A DNA stretch of 64,000 bases from contig OY730172.1 in the NCBI GenBank assembly GCA_963422465.1, positions 1,302,001 through 1,366,000 of the forward strand. The letters are read 5' to 3'. The notes below the pieces were generated by a model. That model did no database searches, was not told where the DNA came from, and saw only the letters and a program-made list of their open reading frames with translations. Within the stretch, counting starts at the first letter, position 1, and the number at the start of each line of letters is the position of its first letter. A program made the position numbers and the translations under genes. This document shows positions 23,001 to 34,939 of this stretch, in pieces. The DNA comes from Lichina pygmaea (Eukaryota > Ascomycota > Lichinomycetes > Lichinales > Lichinaceae).

Positions 23001-24490
23001 GAAGTAATCCCCAGACCATCGTCTCGTTAGTTCTGAATTCTCAGCAAGTCTCACTGCAGCAATTGTACAGGCTGCGCCAAGTCTCTGATGGCCCTGGCGA
23101 AGGAGTCACGGGAGTCCGTGTCGGAGTGCCAAGAAGGGACTGCGACATGGGCGCGTGTAGATCTCCGCAGCGAGCGAATACGGACGACCTTGGGACGCAA
23201 GGGGCCGCTACGGCGTAAGGCGAAGAATGGCCAAGCGCGGGTCGGCATCGATGTGGCGAGTGCCGTCCTGTGGCGTTGTGGCGGTGCTCGCTCGCTTCGG
23301 TCCGAATTCTCGTTACCCGAGAGTCAATCCGAAGCCGTCCAGTGGCCTCGAACACGACAAGCCAGCACCTCGACGGCAGTACGTAACTGTAAGAGGGGTG
23401 AATGTCAGCTGAAGATCCATCCCCAGTCCAGTCAAGAGGCTAGTGGTAGCTTACTGTCTGTACCCCTCGTACGTTCCTGCGATCGTCGTAAGATTGATCA
23501 ACGAAACAGCCAAGCCCATCGACGCTGTCGATATCAGAGAGGACGCGTGTTCGTGATATCGTAGCCTCTGCCACTTCCTACAGTAGCTCCCTCTTCGATC
23601 TCATTGTACGTACGTACGAAAGTATAGTGGCAGAATACACCACACGCCACCGACACGGATGACGCGGCGGCCAAAAGATGAGGTCGACGAGGCCAGAAAC
23701 GGTCTTGCTCCTTGCCGTCGAGATTGACGGAAGAAAGAGGTCGACTGTCGGGCCTTCATGTTTCCGCTCAGCCCGATGTTGGGAATAGCTCATTTCGAGC
23801 GAGTATCGGCCATCATTAGGTAATCAGACTGTTTTCGCAACAGCCTTAGTAAGCCATCGCTCACGTAAACTCTGAGTCAGCAGTCTCCGTAGTCTCCCCG
23901 CGAAGGGCAGATCGTGAGCATTGCTACTAAACCAACACCTCCCCACACCTGTGGAAGCTATACGTAAGTCTGGAGCACAGCTAATACGTCAACTATGACC
24001 TGTCTCTCAGTTGGGAGATGGCCACCGTTGGTACTCGTTAAAGTGCCGTGGTCATGAGCTTATGTCAGCTCCAATCTCATGCAAGTACGAGGATAGCCTG
24101 CCTCAGCAGCCATCGCGAGACATCAACAACAATGCGAGGCCGACCATCTGTATTTTCCATTCAAATGGAAATGCCAACTCATCTGTGCAGTACTTACGTA
24201 TGTACTGTTCAGAGTAGGCGTTGTACGTACAGTACAACACTTGTACGGCCATCACGTTGAGGTGTGGATGATCTTACAACACGACGTAATCTCGTGTAGC
24301 TTGCATTCTACCGCCGTGGCTTTCGCTATCTTCGTCCATGTCTCAACCCGCATCGACTGCGGCTGAGCTCGAAGCCGCCGACGGCTTCTGCTTTTGTGGT
24401 CCCTTGTTATAAGTAGATACCTCGGAGCGTCGATTGGCAGCACGATGTTCTCTGTCGCAAGGCTCTGACATTGTTCCTGTGGCTTCTGTG
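20075..24490. other. Gene-poor 4.4-kb interval
   Basis: Several reading frames over 200 codons exist on both strands (for example 20082-21194, 21470-22336), but their translations are Arg/Ser-rich, lack domains and overlap each other, as expected for GC-rich noncoding DNA. The interval probably contains the CP2 promoter and 5' UTR. A strong hairpin lies at 21742-21771, and GTACGTAC words recur (for example 21120-21180, 22905-22922, 23606-23622). Confidence 0.4.
21742..21771. repeat. Perfect 12-bp-stem hairpin
   Basis: The stem GGACGACCCTGC pairs perfectly with GCAGGGTCGTCC across a six-base loop. No T-run follows, so it does not look like a bacterial-style terminator. Confidence 0.6.
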
Positions 24491-25279
24491 ATGCAGCTCT
24501 CCGGCGGGATGTTCTCGACCGTTGCCTGGTCAGTCGCGACAGTGGCCCTGTTGACCCTGACCGCTAACGCCCTCCCTACGGCCCCATTGGATGGCTCGAT
24601 ACATTCGCGATCTGATAAGACCGGACTCCTCATGCGTCGGACAGACCATTCCTTCTCGGCTGGTGGTGAAGAGATCCAGAATCTAGCGCAAACTGCTTAT
24701 TCCCAGTGCCTCGAAAGATCGGTGGGTATCCCAGCCTCAGGGCTCGACATGTGATCTGTTTAATCCCTATCTTTACACATCCTCACAATGGTCGAGAAAT
24801 TATTGACCAGGAACCAGGCCCTGGAAGAGTCGGAACGCTCAGGAATTCCGTCAACCAAGAGACTGGCGTCGGGAGCGGAAAAGCCCACGCTATACCTCGC
24901 AGCCAAGAAGGGGTGCTACGACGATGTCTTCCTAACATACGGCGTGCTTCCAAAAAAGTCCAGCGGAGAAGCCCTCATTTCGCGACTCAGAAAGCCCCTG
25001 AAAAATGGTCCCGAGGATCTTGCTACCAGGAATACCATTGCCAATGAGATTCCCAGAGCCGACCCCCGACAAGGCACCGGCGGGCAGAACCGAGGCCAAG
25101 GTCTCAATGTGAATCCTACGACACTCAAAGAACCATCGGATAGACTCGATAGGCACTGGGTCGGAAGTGGAAGGTCCGGGCGCGGGAAGCCCGGGAGGAA
25201 ACAGAAATACAGCCAGGAGAGAAGTGACGAGCCCGAGGAGAGGCGCACACCATATTATCCTCTGCACGTCGTTTGGTAG
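24491..25279 (+). CDS. Candidate small secreted protein
   Basis: Two exons (24491-24721, 24797-25279) joined across a 75-bp GTGGGT...TCGAG intron give 237 residues in frame. The N-terminus has a clear signal-peptide pattern: a hydrophobic core within FSTVAWSVATVALLTLTANA followed by LPTAPLDG. A dibasic RR lies about 30 residues further on. The mature part is charged, low in cysteine and rich in Lys/Arg/Gly towards the C-terminus. No family is recognised. The neighbourhood (LINE remnant, ankyrin gene) is accessory. An alternative start is the ATG at 24509. Gene reality rests on the signal peptide and the frame-preserving intron only. Confidence 0.4.
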
Positions 25280-26689
25280 ATTCCAGGCAACCCCCGAGTG
25301 GAGCGACTGCCTCCATAATTCTGCTCGTTCACAGCTGAGGAAGAAGCGTCAATCAAGATGATCAACACACCCCTCCTGCTTCCAGCTTGGTACACGTGCA
25401 TCTGTGCACACGCCTGAATACCAGTAGTGTCATCTCATCACAGGGAGAACGCATACGTAGAGCCAGGAAGAGGAGGACGTCGTCCATCCTCCTGTACAGT
25501 CACATGGGGATATCAACACAAGCCCTGCTCGTTATCTACTTTATCCAAGTTCCACCATGATCCTTCCTACCAGGTCCGTACGTACGCCCACGGCCTTCTC
25601 AAACATCTAACCTACGTACGTACGTATGTGTGTATGTATGTATGGTCATTCAAGGTAACAATGACATAGTCCCGACTACACTAGCGGTGGCCCATCTCGT
25701 AGTATGACTAAATCTTGTAGTCAAAGCGGGGGACACGGTGATCAGGTCAAGAAAGAGAAGTTGTTCATCGTGTGTGTACGTACATGACTTGGGTTGTAGG
25801 ATTCTGGTGTAGATCAATGATCTTTTTCGAAGCAGGATGGGAAACGTGGGGGTAAGAGCCGTGTGGGGAGGATGGGAGGAGGGAGGGGGGGGGGGGGCGG
25901 CGGAAGGGAAGTACTGGGTCGAGTTCATGGTAGTCGAGGGTCGGGGGGATAAATGCTGGGTGGAATCGGAGACTACTTTGTCAGACGCTGTCGTTGTTGT
26001 CGTTGTTGTCGTTGCTCTCGTTGCTGCCGTTGTCGGAGTTAAAGCCTACGACTAGGAGGAGGAGGAGGAGGAGGAGGAGAGGAACATCCTTCTTGACAGG
26101 ATGGCCGCTCCGGATGGTCGAGTCTTGTCATAGCCGTCGTCGCCATCATCATGCCGGTAATTCCGATTCTCGATCACTAATACTCTTGGCGAGGGGGGAA
26201 TGAGCAGCTATCGGCGCTTGCTGCTCTCTTTCGACTCGGGTTTCTCCCATGAGAAGCCTTTTGGCTGCCGCATTTGGTCCCAGAGCATCGTTCATCTCTT
26301 TCCCCAACGACAGCTTCCGGGGTATCATAGCATTCTTCGCCAGGAGATGTGTCTGAACGGTGGTAATTGCTTAGATTGCGAGATGTATGAGAAAATTGTG
26401 ATGAGATACTTCGACATCCAAGCTAAGCTAGAGCGTCGTTCGTGACAGGCTGTTGACGAGAGAAGTTGATGGTTGAGAATGTTCTGCATCGTGCTCTCGG
26501 GTACGTACTGAAAGACCAGGAGCGGAATTTGCGACAGAGCTTAGACTTGGTGAAACCGCCGATAAGAAAGCTGAACGAAAAAGGGTGCGTAATGAAAGGA
26601 AGAAAATCGGACGTGTTGCTGGGCTCAAGGAGGTTGCTGGTGGCCTAGACATGTCAGATGGCAGCCAGCATGCATGAGTCTGATAATAT
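25280..26689. other. Intergenic, no firm gene
   Basis: Contains TACGTACGTACGTATG tracts (about 25612-25650), a poly-G run (25885-25898), a GTCGTTGTT repeat (25986-26030) and a GGA tract (26053-26080). A lysine/arginine-rich frame near 26565-26680 (ADKKAERKKVRNERKK) looks like the C-terminal end of some protein, perhaps a decayed transposase tail, but it cannot be tied to a gene. Confidence 0.35.
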
Positions 26690-28500
26690 GGAGAGGAGAA
26701 GAATTGTATTGAATTCCTTCTCCGCTTCAGAACTAGCTAGTGGCTAGACTATGCCGGGGACACTGTGTAGCTGTATAACAAGGAAAACCTCTGGGCTCTA
26801 ACACCTATGGAAGCAAAAGAGCCCTAAGGGCGAAAAACCTCATTGTCCCACACACCCTATAGGGCGGTAAACTGCTGGGGTAACGATAGAACAAAGAAAG
26901 AGGTCTGTAGCAGCAGGACCTCGAGATCCCTTATTCAGGGAGGGACAGAGTTGGTGGGGTTGCCGGTGTCGCCAGGCTGCGTAGTTGTGAAAAGGTGATT
27001 GTACGTTGGCCAGGCAATTGAGCCCTCACTCGGCCCCGTCGCTTTCGGCTCTTTGAGAGAGTGGTGGTGGTGCTGTTGCTGTTGTTGTTGCTGCTGGAGG
27101 GGTTGTTCTCGCCATCATCGCCGTCACTGCTGTGCGGACGCTTCTCACCCGGGGCCCGTGCGGTGGGTGCTGGAGGAGGTGGGGGGGGTGCCATCGTCAC
27201 TGCCGCTATTGTTGTTGTCCTGCGAGCGTTGTAGGGTGGCTGCGGGTGTTGGTGTCGGTGTCGGTGTCGGTGATGGTGTGGATGATGCCTCCACACGTGG
27301 TACCAGGAATCGCCCAGGTGCTGCCATCCTTGCAGCAGTGAGGCGGTTCAACTCCCTATCGCGCACACTGCAGCTCTTGTCCCACGCCTTGTGCCCTCGC
27401 TGATGGCAGGCACCACAGCGAGCCCGGGCTGGATCCTCTGCCACTCTGCACTGCCGGGTGTCGTGTTGGCCAGAACAATGGGCACAACATTGTTGGTCGC
27501 GGCAGGCTGTTGCAACGTGGCCGTACTTCTGGCACTTGTAGCATTGCCGTAATCGTAGGTTGCGATGGTAGATCTCACACGTCTTGACATCTGCTCCCTC
27601 GACAAGGCCCTCGTCTAGTAGTCGGTTTGCTGCTGCCGGGTTGTACGTATCCACCACTAGCGATGAGTAGTCCTTTCCCTGTGCTGCCCGAGGCCACGCC
27701 ACTCTCACAATCACGAGTCCTGGGTGTAGGGTGCGATTTTGCTGGGCAAGGGTGTTGATGGCCTGTTGCTGATTCTCCGTGTTGATGGCCTTGGTCCTGA
27801 CTCCATGAACCAGCACAGAGTAGACTCGTCGAGACACCTCCGCGGACTTCCCAATACTGGCCAGCCATCCTGTTGACTGCTCCAGTTCCACCTTTGCTGC
27901 AACTGTCGAGGTGTGGATTGTGTAGTCACCGCTGGGCAGTCGTCGTACTCCCAGCACTGTGGCCTTAGAGCGGTTGATTCGTTCTTTCAGTTCACCGCAG
28001 GACACCCGACGTAGGTGCACTGCCTCCACTGGGTCTTTGATCTTGACTAGCACCACCTTGTGATGCCTTGCCTCAGTGTCTGCTGGTGGTGTCCGCCGTG
28101 CGACCTCAGCATAGGTCGCCTGTCCTAGCTTGCCTGCCCCCGGGTGACCTCTCTCCAGCTTCCCCAACCGAGACTCCACTCTCTCTAGAATTGTTAGTAC
28201 TTCCTTGCCAATCTCCTGGTTCTGCTGCTGCTGTTGCAGGCCTTGCGGCGCTGCTGTGTTGTCGCGCCTCCCACGCGTCGTCTCCGGGTTCGTGTTCGCG
28301 TTCGCGTTCGCGTCCACATCGGAGATCTTGTCGAGCGATCCTAGGAACTCCGCCACTCTTTTCAACAGTTCAAAGACTGACCTGTCTCCTGGATAGGGGT
28401 GTCCCGAGGTGTCTGCTGCGTCTATACGTGCCTTTACATCTTGGAATAGTCTCCCCGACGAAAAGTCGGTTTTGTCGCTCAACATGGTTCTTTTAGAGGA
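26690..28500 (-). mobile_element. Tad-like LINE remnant carrying ORF1 only
   Basis: A non-LTR retrotransposon fragment on the minus strand. It begins about 15 bp before an ORF1 start (28485) and continues through ORF1 to a noncoding tail of roughly 240 bp. No endonuclease or reverse-transcriptase ORF2 follows, so it is either internally deleted or a non-autonomous form. Its 5' edge lies within about 15 bp of the stop codon of the ankyrin gene, so it inserted into that gene's 3' UTR. The exact ends and any target duplication could not be fixed. Confidence 0.7.
26931..28485 (-). pseudogene. LINE ORF1 (Gag-like, zinc knuckles)
   Basis: ORF1 of fungal Tad-type LINEs encodes an RNA-binding protein. 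The first frame (28485-27145, 446 codons) has an N-terminal coiled-coil-like part, then three zinc knuckles: CYKCQKYGHVATAC, CCAHCSGQHDTRQC and CGACHQRGHKAWDKSC. After a Pro/Thr-rich repeat the frame closes. A second frame overlapping it carries on through GEKRPHSSDGDDGE and SKSRKRRGRVRAQLPGQ to a stop at 26931. The natural C-terminus is therefore one frame away, and the change lies at a C-run near 27180. Confidence 0.75.
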
Positions 28501-28512
28501 GAAGAATACCTT

Positions 28513-30840
28513 CTAGAATCTCAAGGAGACGAAGCATCCATCCTTCCCGCATACATCGCACCGGCTATTCCCGCCGTTCCGGTCGTCGTCCAAGTTGTCA
28601 TCGACCCAAGCGCCGGGCATATGTGTCTTTGGGGTCTCGACCATGTTCCAGAACTCTCCAGCCATCTCATCCCGTGGATTGGAACCCCAGAAATGCCATT
28701 GCTCAGGAGTAGACCCATAAGTGAAGGAGATCAGACGCCAACGCGGGCACTTTGTAGGACGGCGCCTGACGGTTGTAGAGAGAATCCGAACATCTTGGGT
28801 TACAAGACCCTCATTGAAAAGTTGCTTCTCCAGTCACCCATATTCCAACAGATCGGCTCCTGCCTCGTAGAGCCCCTGCACCCATTTTCTGAGCAAATAA
28901 CTCGGTTCGCTGAACACCTCGTTGAGAAGCCAGTACCCCATGCTCCATATGAGAACGACGATCGTTAGCATGAGAGGTGTGAATTGATTTCCGAAATTAT
29001 CTTGGTGAAGGGGTGAGAGACTAGCTCCGGCTTCGACCGCCTCCATGAGAAGCGCGCAAAGGGACGGCGAGTTCCATTGGTTATTGACGACCAAAACCTG
29101 GGTCAGCCAGTGCAGTATAGTCATACCGCTTTTGGTACGAACGTGGAATGCGCGAAGGTCAAGAGGCCCGTGACATAGATGCCGTCTGAAGACATCCATC
29201 ATGTGACAAAAGGAACCCCGGAAATCTCTACCAGGGAATACAGCATGGAGATGTAGAGCTGACTCCACACGCTCGGAAAGTGGTCTTTCAAAGTAAGGCG
29301 GGTAAATTTCTTGCTGCATCAAAACCAGGGCTTCTTGGGCAACAGTGTGGCCGTGCATAAGTACCTCTTCGAAGACATCGCCCAGAGCGACTTTGTCAGA
29401 CTTCTGGATCATTGTCACAAGATTGATCTGGAGATCCGAACTGCCAGATGGCGATGGCCCAGTCGCTAATCGGAAAGGAGTCTTTTGAAACTTAGTCATA
29501 TAGCTACTCATAAGATTCAGAACGACCTACATTCCCGTAATTGTCTCGGCAAGTGATGTCTGCACCTTCATCAAGCAAAAGGCAACACGTGCCAATTCGT
29601 CGAATCCAAGCAGCATACTAACGGGTTTAGTCTGATAGAATCTTCAACAAGTTTTCTTGTCTTGGGTACATCTTACATGGAGAGCAGTCCAACCACGTTG
29701 ATCACAGTCAAAGGGCGATGCCTTCCCTTCCCGAAGTAGGTTGCGAACGCCGTCGGTATTACCTCGTATGGTATACTCGAAGATCAAAGAGTCATGGGAG
29801 ATGATGTTGTATGTGCGAAGGTTGATCGTCCATCCAGAAGCGGCTTTGCTACATCGGACCTGCCATGCTCGATTAAGGAGCCACGCAGGAGCACGTAATG
29901 CAGCATACACTTCGTCTGCTTCTTTCTCCCCTCCGTAACCACCATCGGTCACTGCTCCGGTGCTGCCTGCAAGACCCCTCCTTTGGTAATAGATAGAACC
30001 AAGGAAGTAGTCAAACCACGAAGAGGACCATGGCCGGCCGGAGCGGCCTCCGGAATTTCGAGGGCGAAAAGACATGCGTTGGGAACTCCCCACCTGGCGG
30101 ACGTCCTGAGCTGCATGGTTGGCCAACGGAAGTCCCAAGTCCGTCACATTGGAGACATTGGAGCTGCCGATGCCGGTTTGCCCTATTTGCTGGCTTCCTG
30201 ACCACTGACGATGGACCTCGAGATACTGACGTTGGGTATCTAGACTCTGCCGTTGAAGAGCGCTGTACCACCGATATAAGCTGCTGTAGGCAAACATGAC
30301 GGGCATTGTACTCCAAGAAGGCGAGCCACAATATACATGCTATACAAGCCAGGACGAAATGGCATGAGAGAGACTTGTCCTGTAGACATGTGAGACGGTG
30401 CATGAAGGATCAGGTCTGACACGTACTGCATATATATCTGACTTGACAGATTCAGCATCGCTTTTGCTCTTTCCACCCTTGTCGTGAGTTTGGGAGAGTA
30501 CATCTTTTTTGAGTGCAGCTTTCGTTGCTCCAAGCCACTTGTGCTTCGAAATTCTTTTATCGAGGTGATTGACAGCGGTAGATAGCTGTTCCACAGCCAC
30601 CTGGCAAAACCGGAGGCACCGGTCCGCAGAGACTTTGTCGATGGCCGGGAGTTGATCTGCTTTGCTCTGAACACCGACATCGGTGAGCACCATCGCCAGC
30701 GTCTCAATCTCTTCAATCATGAACGCAACATCTTCAGGGGCTTCCTTGACGCAGTCCCAGAATCTCTTGAATTTGATAATTTGATCGGTGAGTTGGATCG
30801 CGAACGACGCGATGCCAAATCCACCAGCAGCGGCCTCCAT
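28513..30840 (-). pseudogene. STAND-type N-terminal domain plus ankyrin repeats, probably decaying
   Basis: Four exons (30840-30427, 30283-29677, 29617-29531, 29481-28513) have clean GT-AG introns (143, 59 and 49 bp). The N-terminus (GFGIASFAIQLTDQIIKFKR and APEDVAFMIEEIETL) matches the helical domain found on fungal NOD-like STAND proteins. A linker and the family block ASGWTINLRTYN follow. Ankyrin repeats then span the exon joins (WTALH / YAAWIRRIGTCCLLLDEGAD, CRDNYGN / TPFRLATG). The C-terminal family tail includes RLISFTYGSTPEQWHFWG and TPKTHMPGAWVDD. Two faults are visible: exon 1 needs a one-base shift at the A-run 30505-30510 to match the later frame, and a TGA stands at about 28834 where EYG should run on to LEKQLF. 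No NACHT ATPase lies between the domains. Confidence 0.65.
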
Positions 30841-31641
30841 TGGCGGGTAGATCCGGTTCTCGGATGCTTGAGGAGATGTTGGTCAACGAGTGTTGAGATT
30901 GGAGAAGGACTTGTCTCGCCAGCGTGACAAGTGACGGAGTAAGCTGGTTGAGAGACGGTTACGCCATATTAAAATTTCAGCCTTGTTGCGCCTGCCTGAA
31001 CACACCCTCACTGGCAGTGCATGCGGCTTGGGCCCTATCATATAGAACTGTACGTTCTGAGCCGTACCACTAGCCGTGAAGGCTAGGTATCTGAGCAAGA
31101 TGCAGCAGCTGGTAGGAACAAGCCAAACGAGCAGTGCTCAGCGACAGCGCCACCGGCAGGACCAATAGCCGTGGTGTGATTGAGCATGCAGATGCATCCA
31201 GTGACGCCCATCGTCCACTTGTTACCGTACAGTAGCTGTAGCTCTACCGTAGCACCGTGGAGGTGGCCATCGGGAGCCCATTCTTCCATTTCAAGTTTCC
31301 ATTTGATAAGAGAGAATTAGAGATTGTCACTCAAGAAGAGCAGCTGAGTTGTGAGTTACCGGTAGCCCTCGTAAATCAATCTTTCGATTGCGAAACTCGG
31401 AGGGGTCGAAACTTTCGCAGGTATGACGTCGAAGTGGTCTAGGCCTTAATCCCCTAGTATCTGCCTTGCTCGATCTCCACCACATCCGTTCCAGGACCAC
31501 CTCATATGACATATATCGCAGCGACGTGACTATACCTTTCCTGCTTGTTGGGTGCCATTTGAGGGCAGGACGACCGAAAGTCGTCTCCCTCGACGACGAA
31601 CATTAGAGTACAACCCATCCCCGACGATTTCGACCTCGACC
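30841..31641. other. Intergenic between ankyrin gene and OSH gene
   Basis: An 801-bp gap between divergently transcribed genes. No coding region is recognised. It probably holds both promoters. Confidence 0.4.
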
Positions 31642-33429
31642 ATGTCACTGGAGTCGACCTCGGCGCCGCCCCCGACGCTGGCCACGTCGGATAAACCTCA
31701 GGATGAAGGCTCAAAGCTGAGAACGTTGCTTAGCATCCTGCGAAGGTGAGTTCTGGGGAGGGCTGTCTTGAACACTATTCCCCGCCAGTGCCCTCCGGAG
31801 TATGACCTGCTAGGTTTCGATTCCTCGAGTCCATGAGCGGACGTTGACTGTTTCAAACTTGCAGGTTCATTGGCGTGGCCGATATCGCAGCGGTGCGCTT
31901 CTCGCTACCTGCGCAGTTGCTGGAGCCCACACCAAACCTGGGTGAGCAAGGAAGGCGAGAGGATGTGGCAGGAGACAGGTCCACTGAAGCTGCGTCCGCT
32001 AGAATACTGGAACTACCTAGACCGACCGGAGACGTTCGTCAGGTATAGAGACCGCTAGGCTGATTGTAAAGCGGGAGTGCTGATCACCCCGCACGACGCG
32101 CAGCATTGGCGACTCGAACGATCCCGTGGAGCGGATGCTCGCCGTCCTGAGGTTCTGGTTCACCAAAGACCTGGTTCGATTTCCCTGTAGTGTACTGCGT
32201 GTGGGGGCCATGCTGATTGTTCCGTGCAGAAATACGTCAAGGGAAAGCCATGCAAGCCATACAATTCTACACTGGGCGAGTTCTTTCGAGTACGTGGGCT
32301 TGCTTGCTTGAGATGGATGGGTTGTTGTTCAACGATACTGATTCCTCGGCGCAGTGTAAATGGGAGGTACCAGACACGGCCCCATCAATAGTCGAACCCA
32401 CTGGGCCACCGGTCCGTGAAGGCGTGAACGACGCTTCGAAGAAGCCGGTCACGGTTTCGTACCTCACCGAACAAACCTCCCACCATCCTCCAATATCGGC
32501 CTTCTACATCGACTGCCCCGAGAAGGGCATCTCGGCGCGGGGTTTTGACCAGCTGAGCGCCAAGTTCACCGGGACGAGCGTCAAGGTCACCCCTGGAACC
32601 CACAATCTGGGCATCTTCATCGCGCTGCATCGTCGAGGAGATGAGGAGTACCAGCTCACGCATCCCGCCGCTCAACTTGGCGGTCTACTGAGAGGTTTGA
32701 TGCCCGTTCAGATATCTGGGCGTAACTCGCGGCTAACTTCGACTGGCAGGCTCCCTTAGCGTGTCTGTCGCTGATGTGTGCTACATCACCTGCCCGAAAA
32801 CGCGGCTGAAGGTGATCTTGAACTACGCAGAGGAGGGTTGGCTCGGGAGAGCGCAGAACAAGGTGACGGGCATCGTCTTCCAGTACGACCCGGAGCATGA
32901 TACTCGCACGAAACTCAAGGACGTCCCTGAAAAGGACGTACTCGCCCGCATCGACGGATGTTGGCAAGAGAAGATGTATTACTCTTTGGCCGGGTCATCG
33001 GTAAGTGTTCGCTTCCGTTGGGGTTCTCATCCTGGGCCATAGAGCACAGAACCAACTGAACGGGTCCTCCACGTATAGGAGAAGAGCCTGCTCGTCGATC
33101 TGAGCCCGCTATTTCCCGTCCCCAAGATCATTCCGCCGGAGGAGCAGCAGCTGCCCAACGAGAGCCGCCGGTTCTGGCACGACCTCACGCACGCGATCTT
33201 GTCACGGGAGTACGGCCGGGCGACGAACATCAAGCAGCAGCTCGAAGAAGGCCAGCGCGAGAAGGCGGCGGCGCGCAAGGCCCACGGCGAGGAGTGGCGT
33301 CCGCGCTTCTTCACGGCCGTCACCGAGCCCTCTGGTCGGCCGGATCTGACGCCGGACGGCCAATCCGTCCTCCGGGGTCTCCACGAGGGGAAATACGATC
33401 TTGAGCCATCCCTGGTAACGGGTGCATAG
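31642..33429 (+). CDS. Oxysterol-binding protein homologue (short OSH/ORP)
   Basis: Short OSH proteins move sterols or phosphatidylserine against PI4P between the ER and other membranes. Eight exons (31642-31745, 31865-31941, 32003-32042, 32104-32173, 32231-32290, 32355-32694, 32750-33000, 33079-33429) join in frame to 430 residues, the usual length of a protein made of an ORD domain alone. Landmarks are the lid-region LRTLLSILRRFIGVAD, the ligand-side PYNSTLGEFFRCKWEVP, the signature EQTSHHPP (about 156-163), the WLGRAQNKVTGIV block, and a C-terminal helix pair with RRFWHDLTHAI and EEGQREKAAARKAHGEEW. No PH or ankyrin domain is present, which points to the Osh4/5/6/7 class. Two introns use weaker donors (GTTCGA, GTTTGA). 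Confidence 0.9.
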
Positions 33430-34939
33430 AGCAAGACGCGCCAGCAGCAATAGAGACGATGGTACCTGTCATTGTCTAAGTAGGGGCAACCGGCGTCTCT
33501 CCTTTGCTCTTCTTCCCTTGACGCCTCTTTGATTTTCTGGATCTAAACCGTGCACCAACCTTCTTCAACGGAGGGAGAGAGAATAGAGAAGGCAATACCT
33601 TGCTGCAAGCCCTACAATTGTTGTAATCTCTCACGACGCGAGGACACTCAACTAGCTCCCCTGCCTGCATGCTTCCAAGCAGGATCATCTCACGGGCTCA
33701 ATCCCTTCAAGATTTGTGTAATGCAGTACGATAGAATTTCTTCATCAACATGAACAGCCCGAAAGCGAAGCATGACCGTCATTCCTTTCTATAATCTGCC
33801 TAACCAACGACGGTAGAGATGCGTACAGTAAATTTCCCCGTTCGCCCGGCGTGGGCACGGAGCAGGTGAACTGTTCACGCCATTCACGCCGTACACGCCA
33901 TGCACGCCATCTAGCCATTCATGATATCCAGGATATCCAGGATATCCACCCCATTCGTGCCCCCCCCTCCTTTCCGAAACCAGCTCGTCACAAACCATCT
34001 GGCAAGTGACCAGACATCCAGAGAACCACGGCCTGGGAAGAAAGTCACTTTTTCGACCTTGTGCGATCACAGATGTCTGATGATGTACAGCATGTAAATG
34101 GCTTTACCCGTTGAGGAATTGGGGGTGGGGAGACATGGAAAGGTAGTGATGATATGCATCGACATGGGGAGGTCAGGGTAGCTGTGCTGTGTGATTGGGA
34201 CTTGTCTGTCTATCCACGTCTAGTCATGTTCATCTGCTCTCTTTTACCGATGAAGGAGGAAGGAAGCATGGGAGAACGTACATGGTCAATGTACTCGGAG
34301 GCAAGGCACGAGAGGCGAGATCAGGTCGGGAGAGGTTGGGCAGAGGTACTGCGTCAAGAAAAGTAGTGGTAGAAGGGATGGTCGGTGCGAAGCACGGCGT
34401 GCTTCGGGCGCAGTAGCTGCTGTCTTTCACAGCGCGAGAAACACGGTAGAGAAGATGTGGGACACGGCTGAGCAAGGTATCGAGATATCAAGGAGAATAG
34501 GAACAGGAGTGATATTCGCAGTGGTGAACAGACGCTTCGGCTGTGTAGCAGGAGTGTATGATGTCCTCTATCGCCCATGAGAACCGTCGATGGAGGGGAA
34601 GTAGACTGCTAGAGACCGAGCTGTTCGGTTGCCGTGGCCGGTAGATCAACGATGCGAATGAAAATCTGCTTCGAGGAACGTGTCAGTGACTGGGGGAGAA
34701 GTGACACGATCAAGGGCGAGTGCGTCGCTCGACGTCTCAAGGGACTCACCTGCGATCCGTCTCCCTCCGTAGTAGCGGTCAATCGTTAAAAGAATCATAC
34801 TCCTTCGCTGGGTGTAGAGGTATCATGGACCTGGCCACGGCGTCAACGTCAGCTTTTTCGGCGACCAAACAATTCAAACTTGGTTGCAGAAACTCACCGA
34901 CGATCCGTCGTTGCTCTCGAACAAAACCGATCCTCCCGA
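33430..34939. other. Intergenic with a double minisatellite, no gene recognised
   Basis: About 1.5 kb between the OSH gene and the convergent LRR-like gene. Apart from the short tandem repeats at 33873-33949 nothing coding is recognised. Confidence 0.4.
33873..33949. repeat. Adjacent CACGCC and ATATCCAGG minisatellites
   Basis: Four units of about 9 bp (CACGCCATT, CACGCCGTA, CACGCCATG, CACGCCATC) are followed by GATATCCAGGATATCCAGG, a 9-bp unit repeated three times. Confidence 0.75.
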
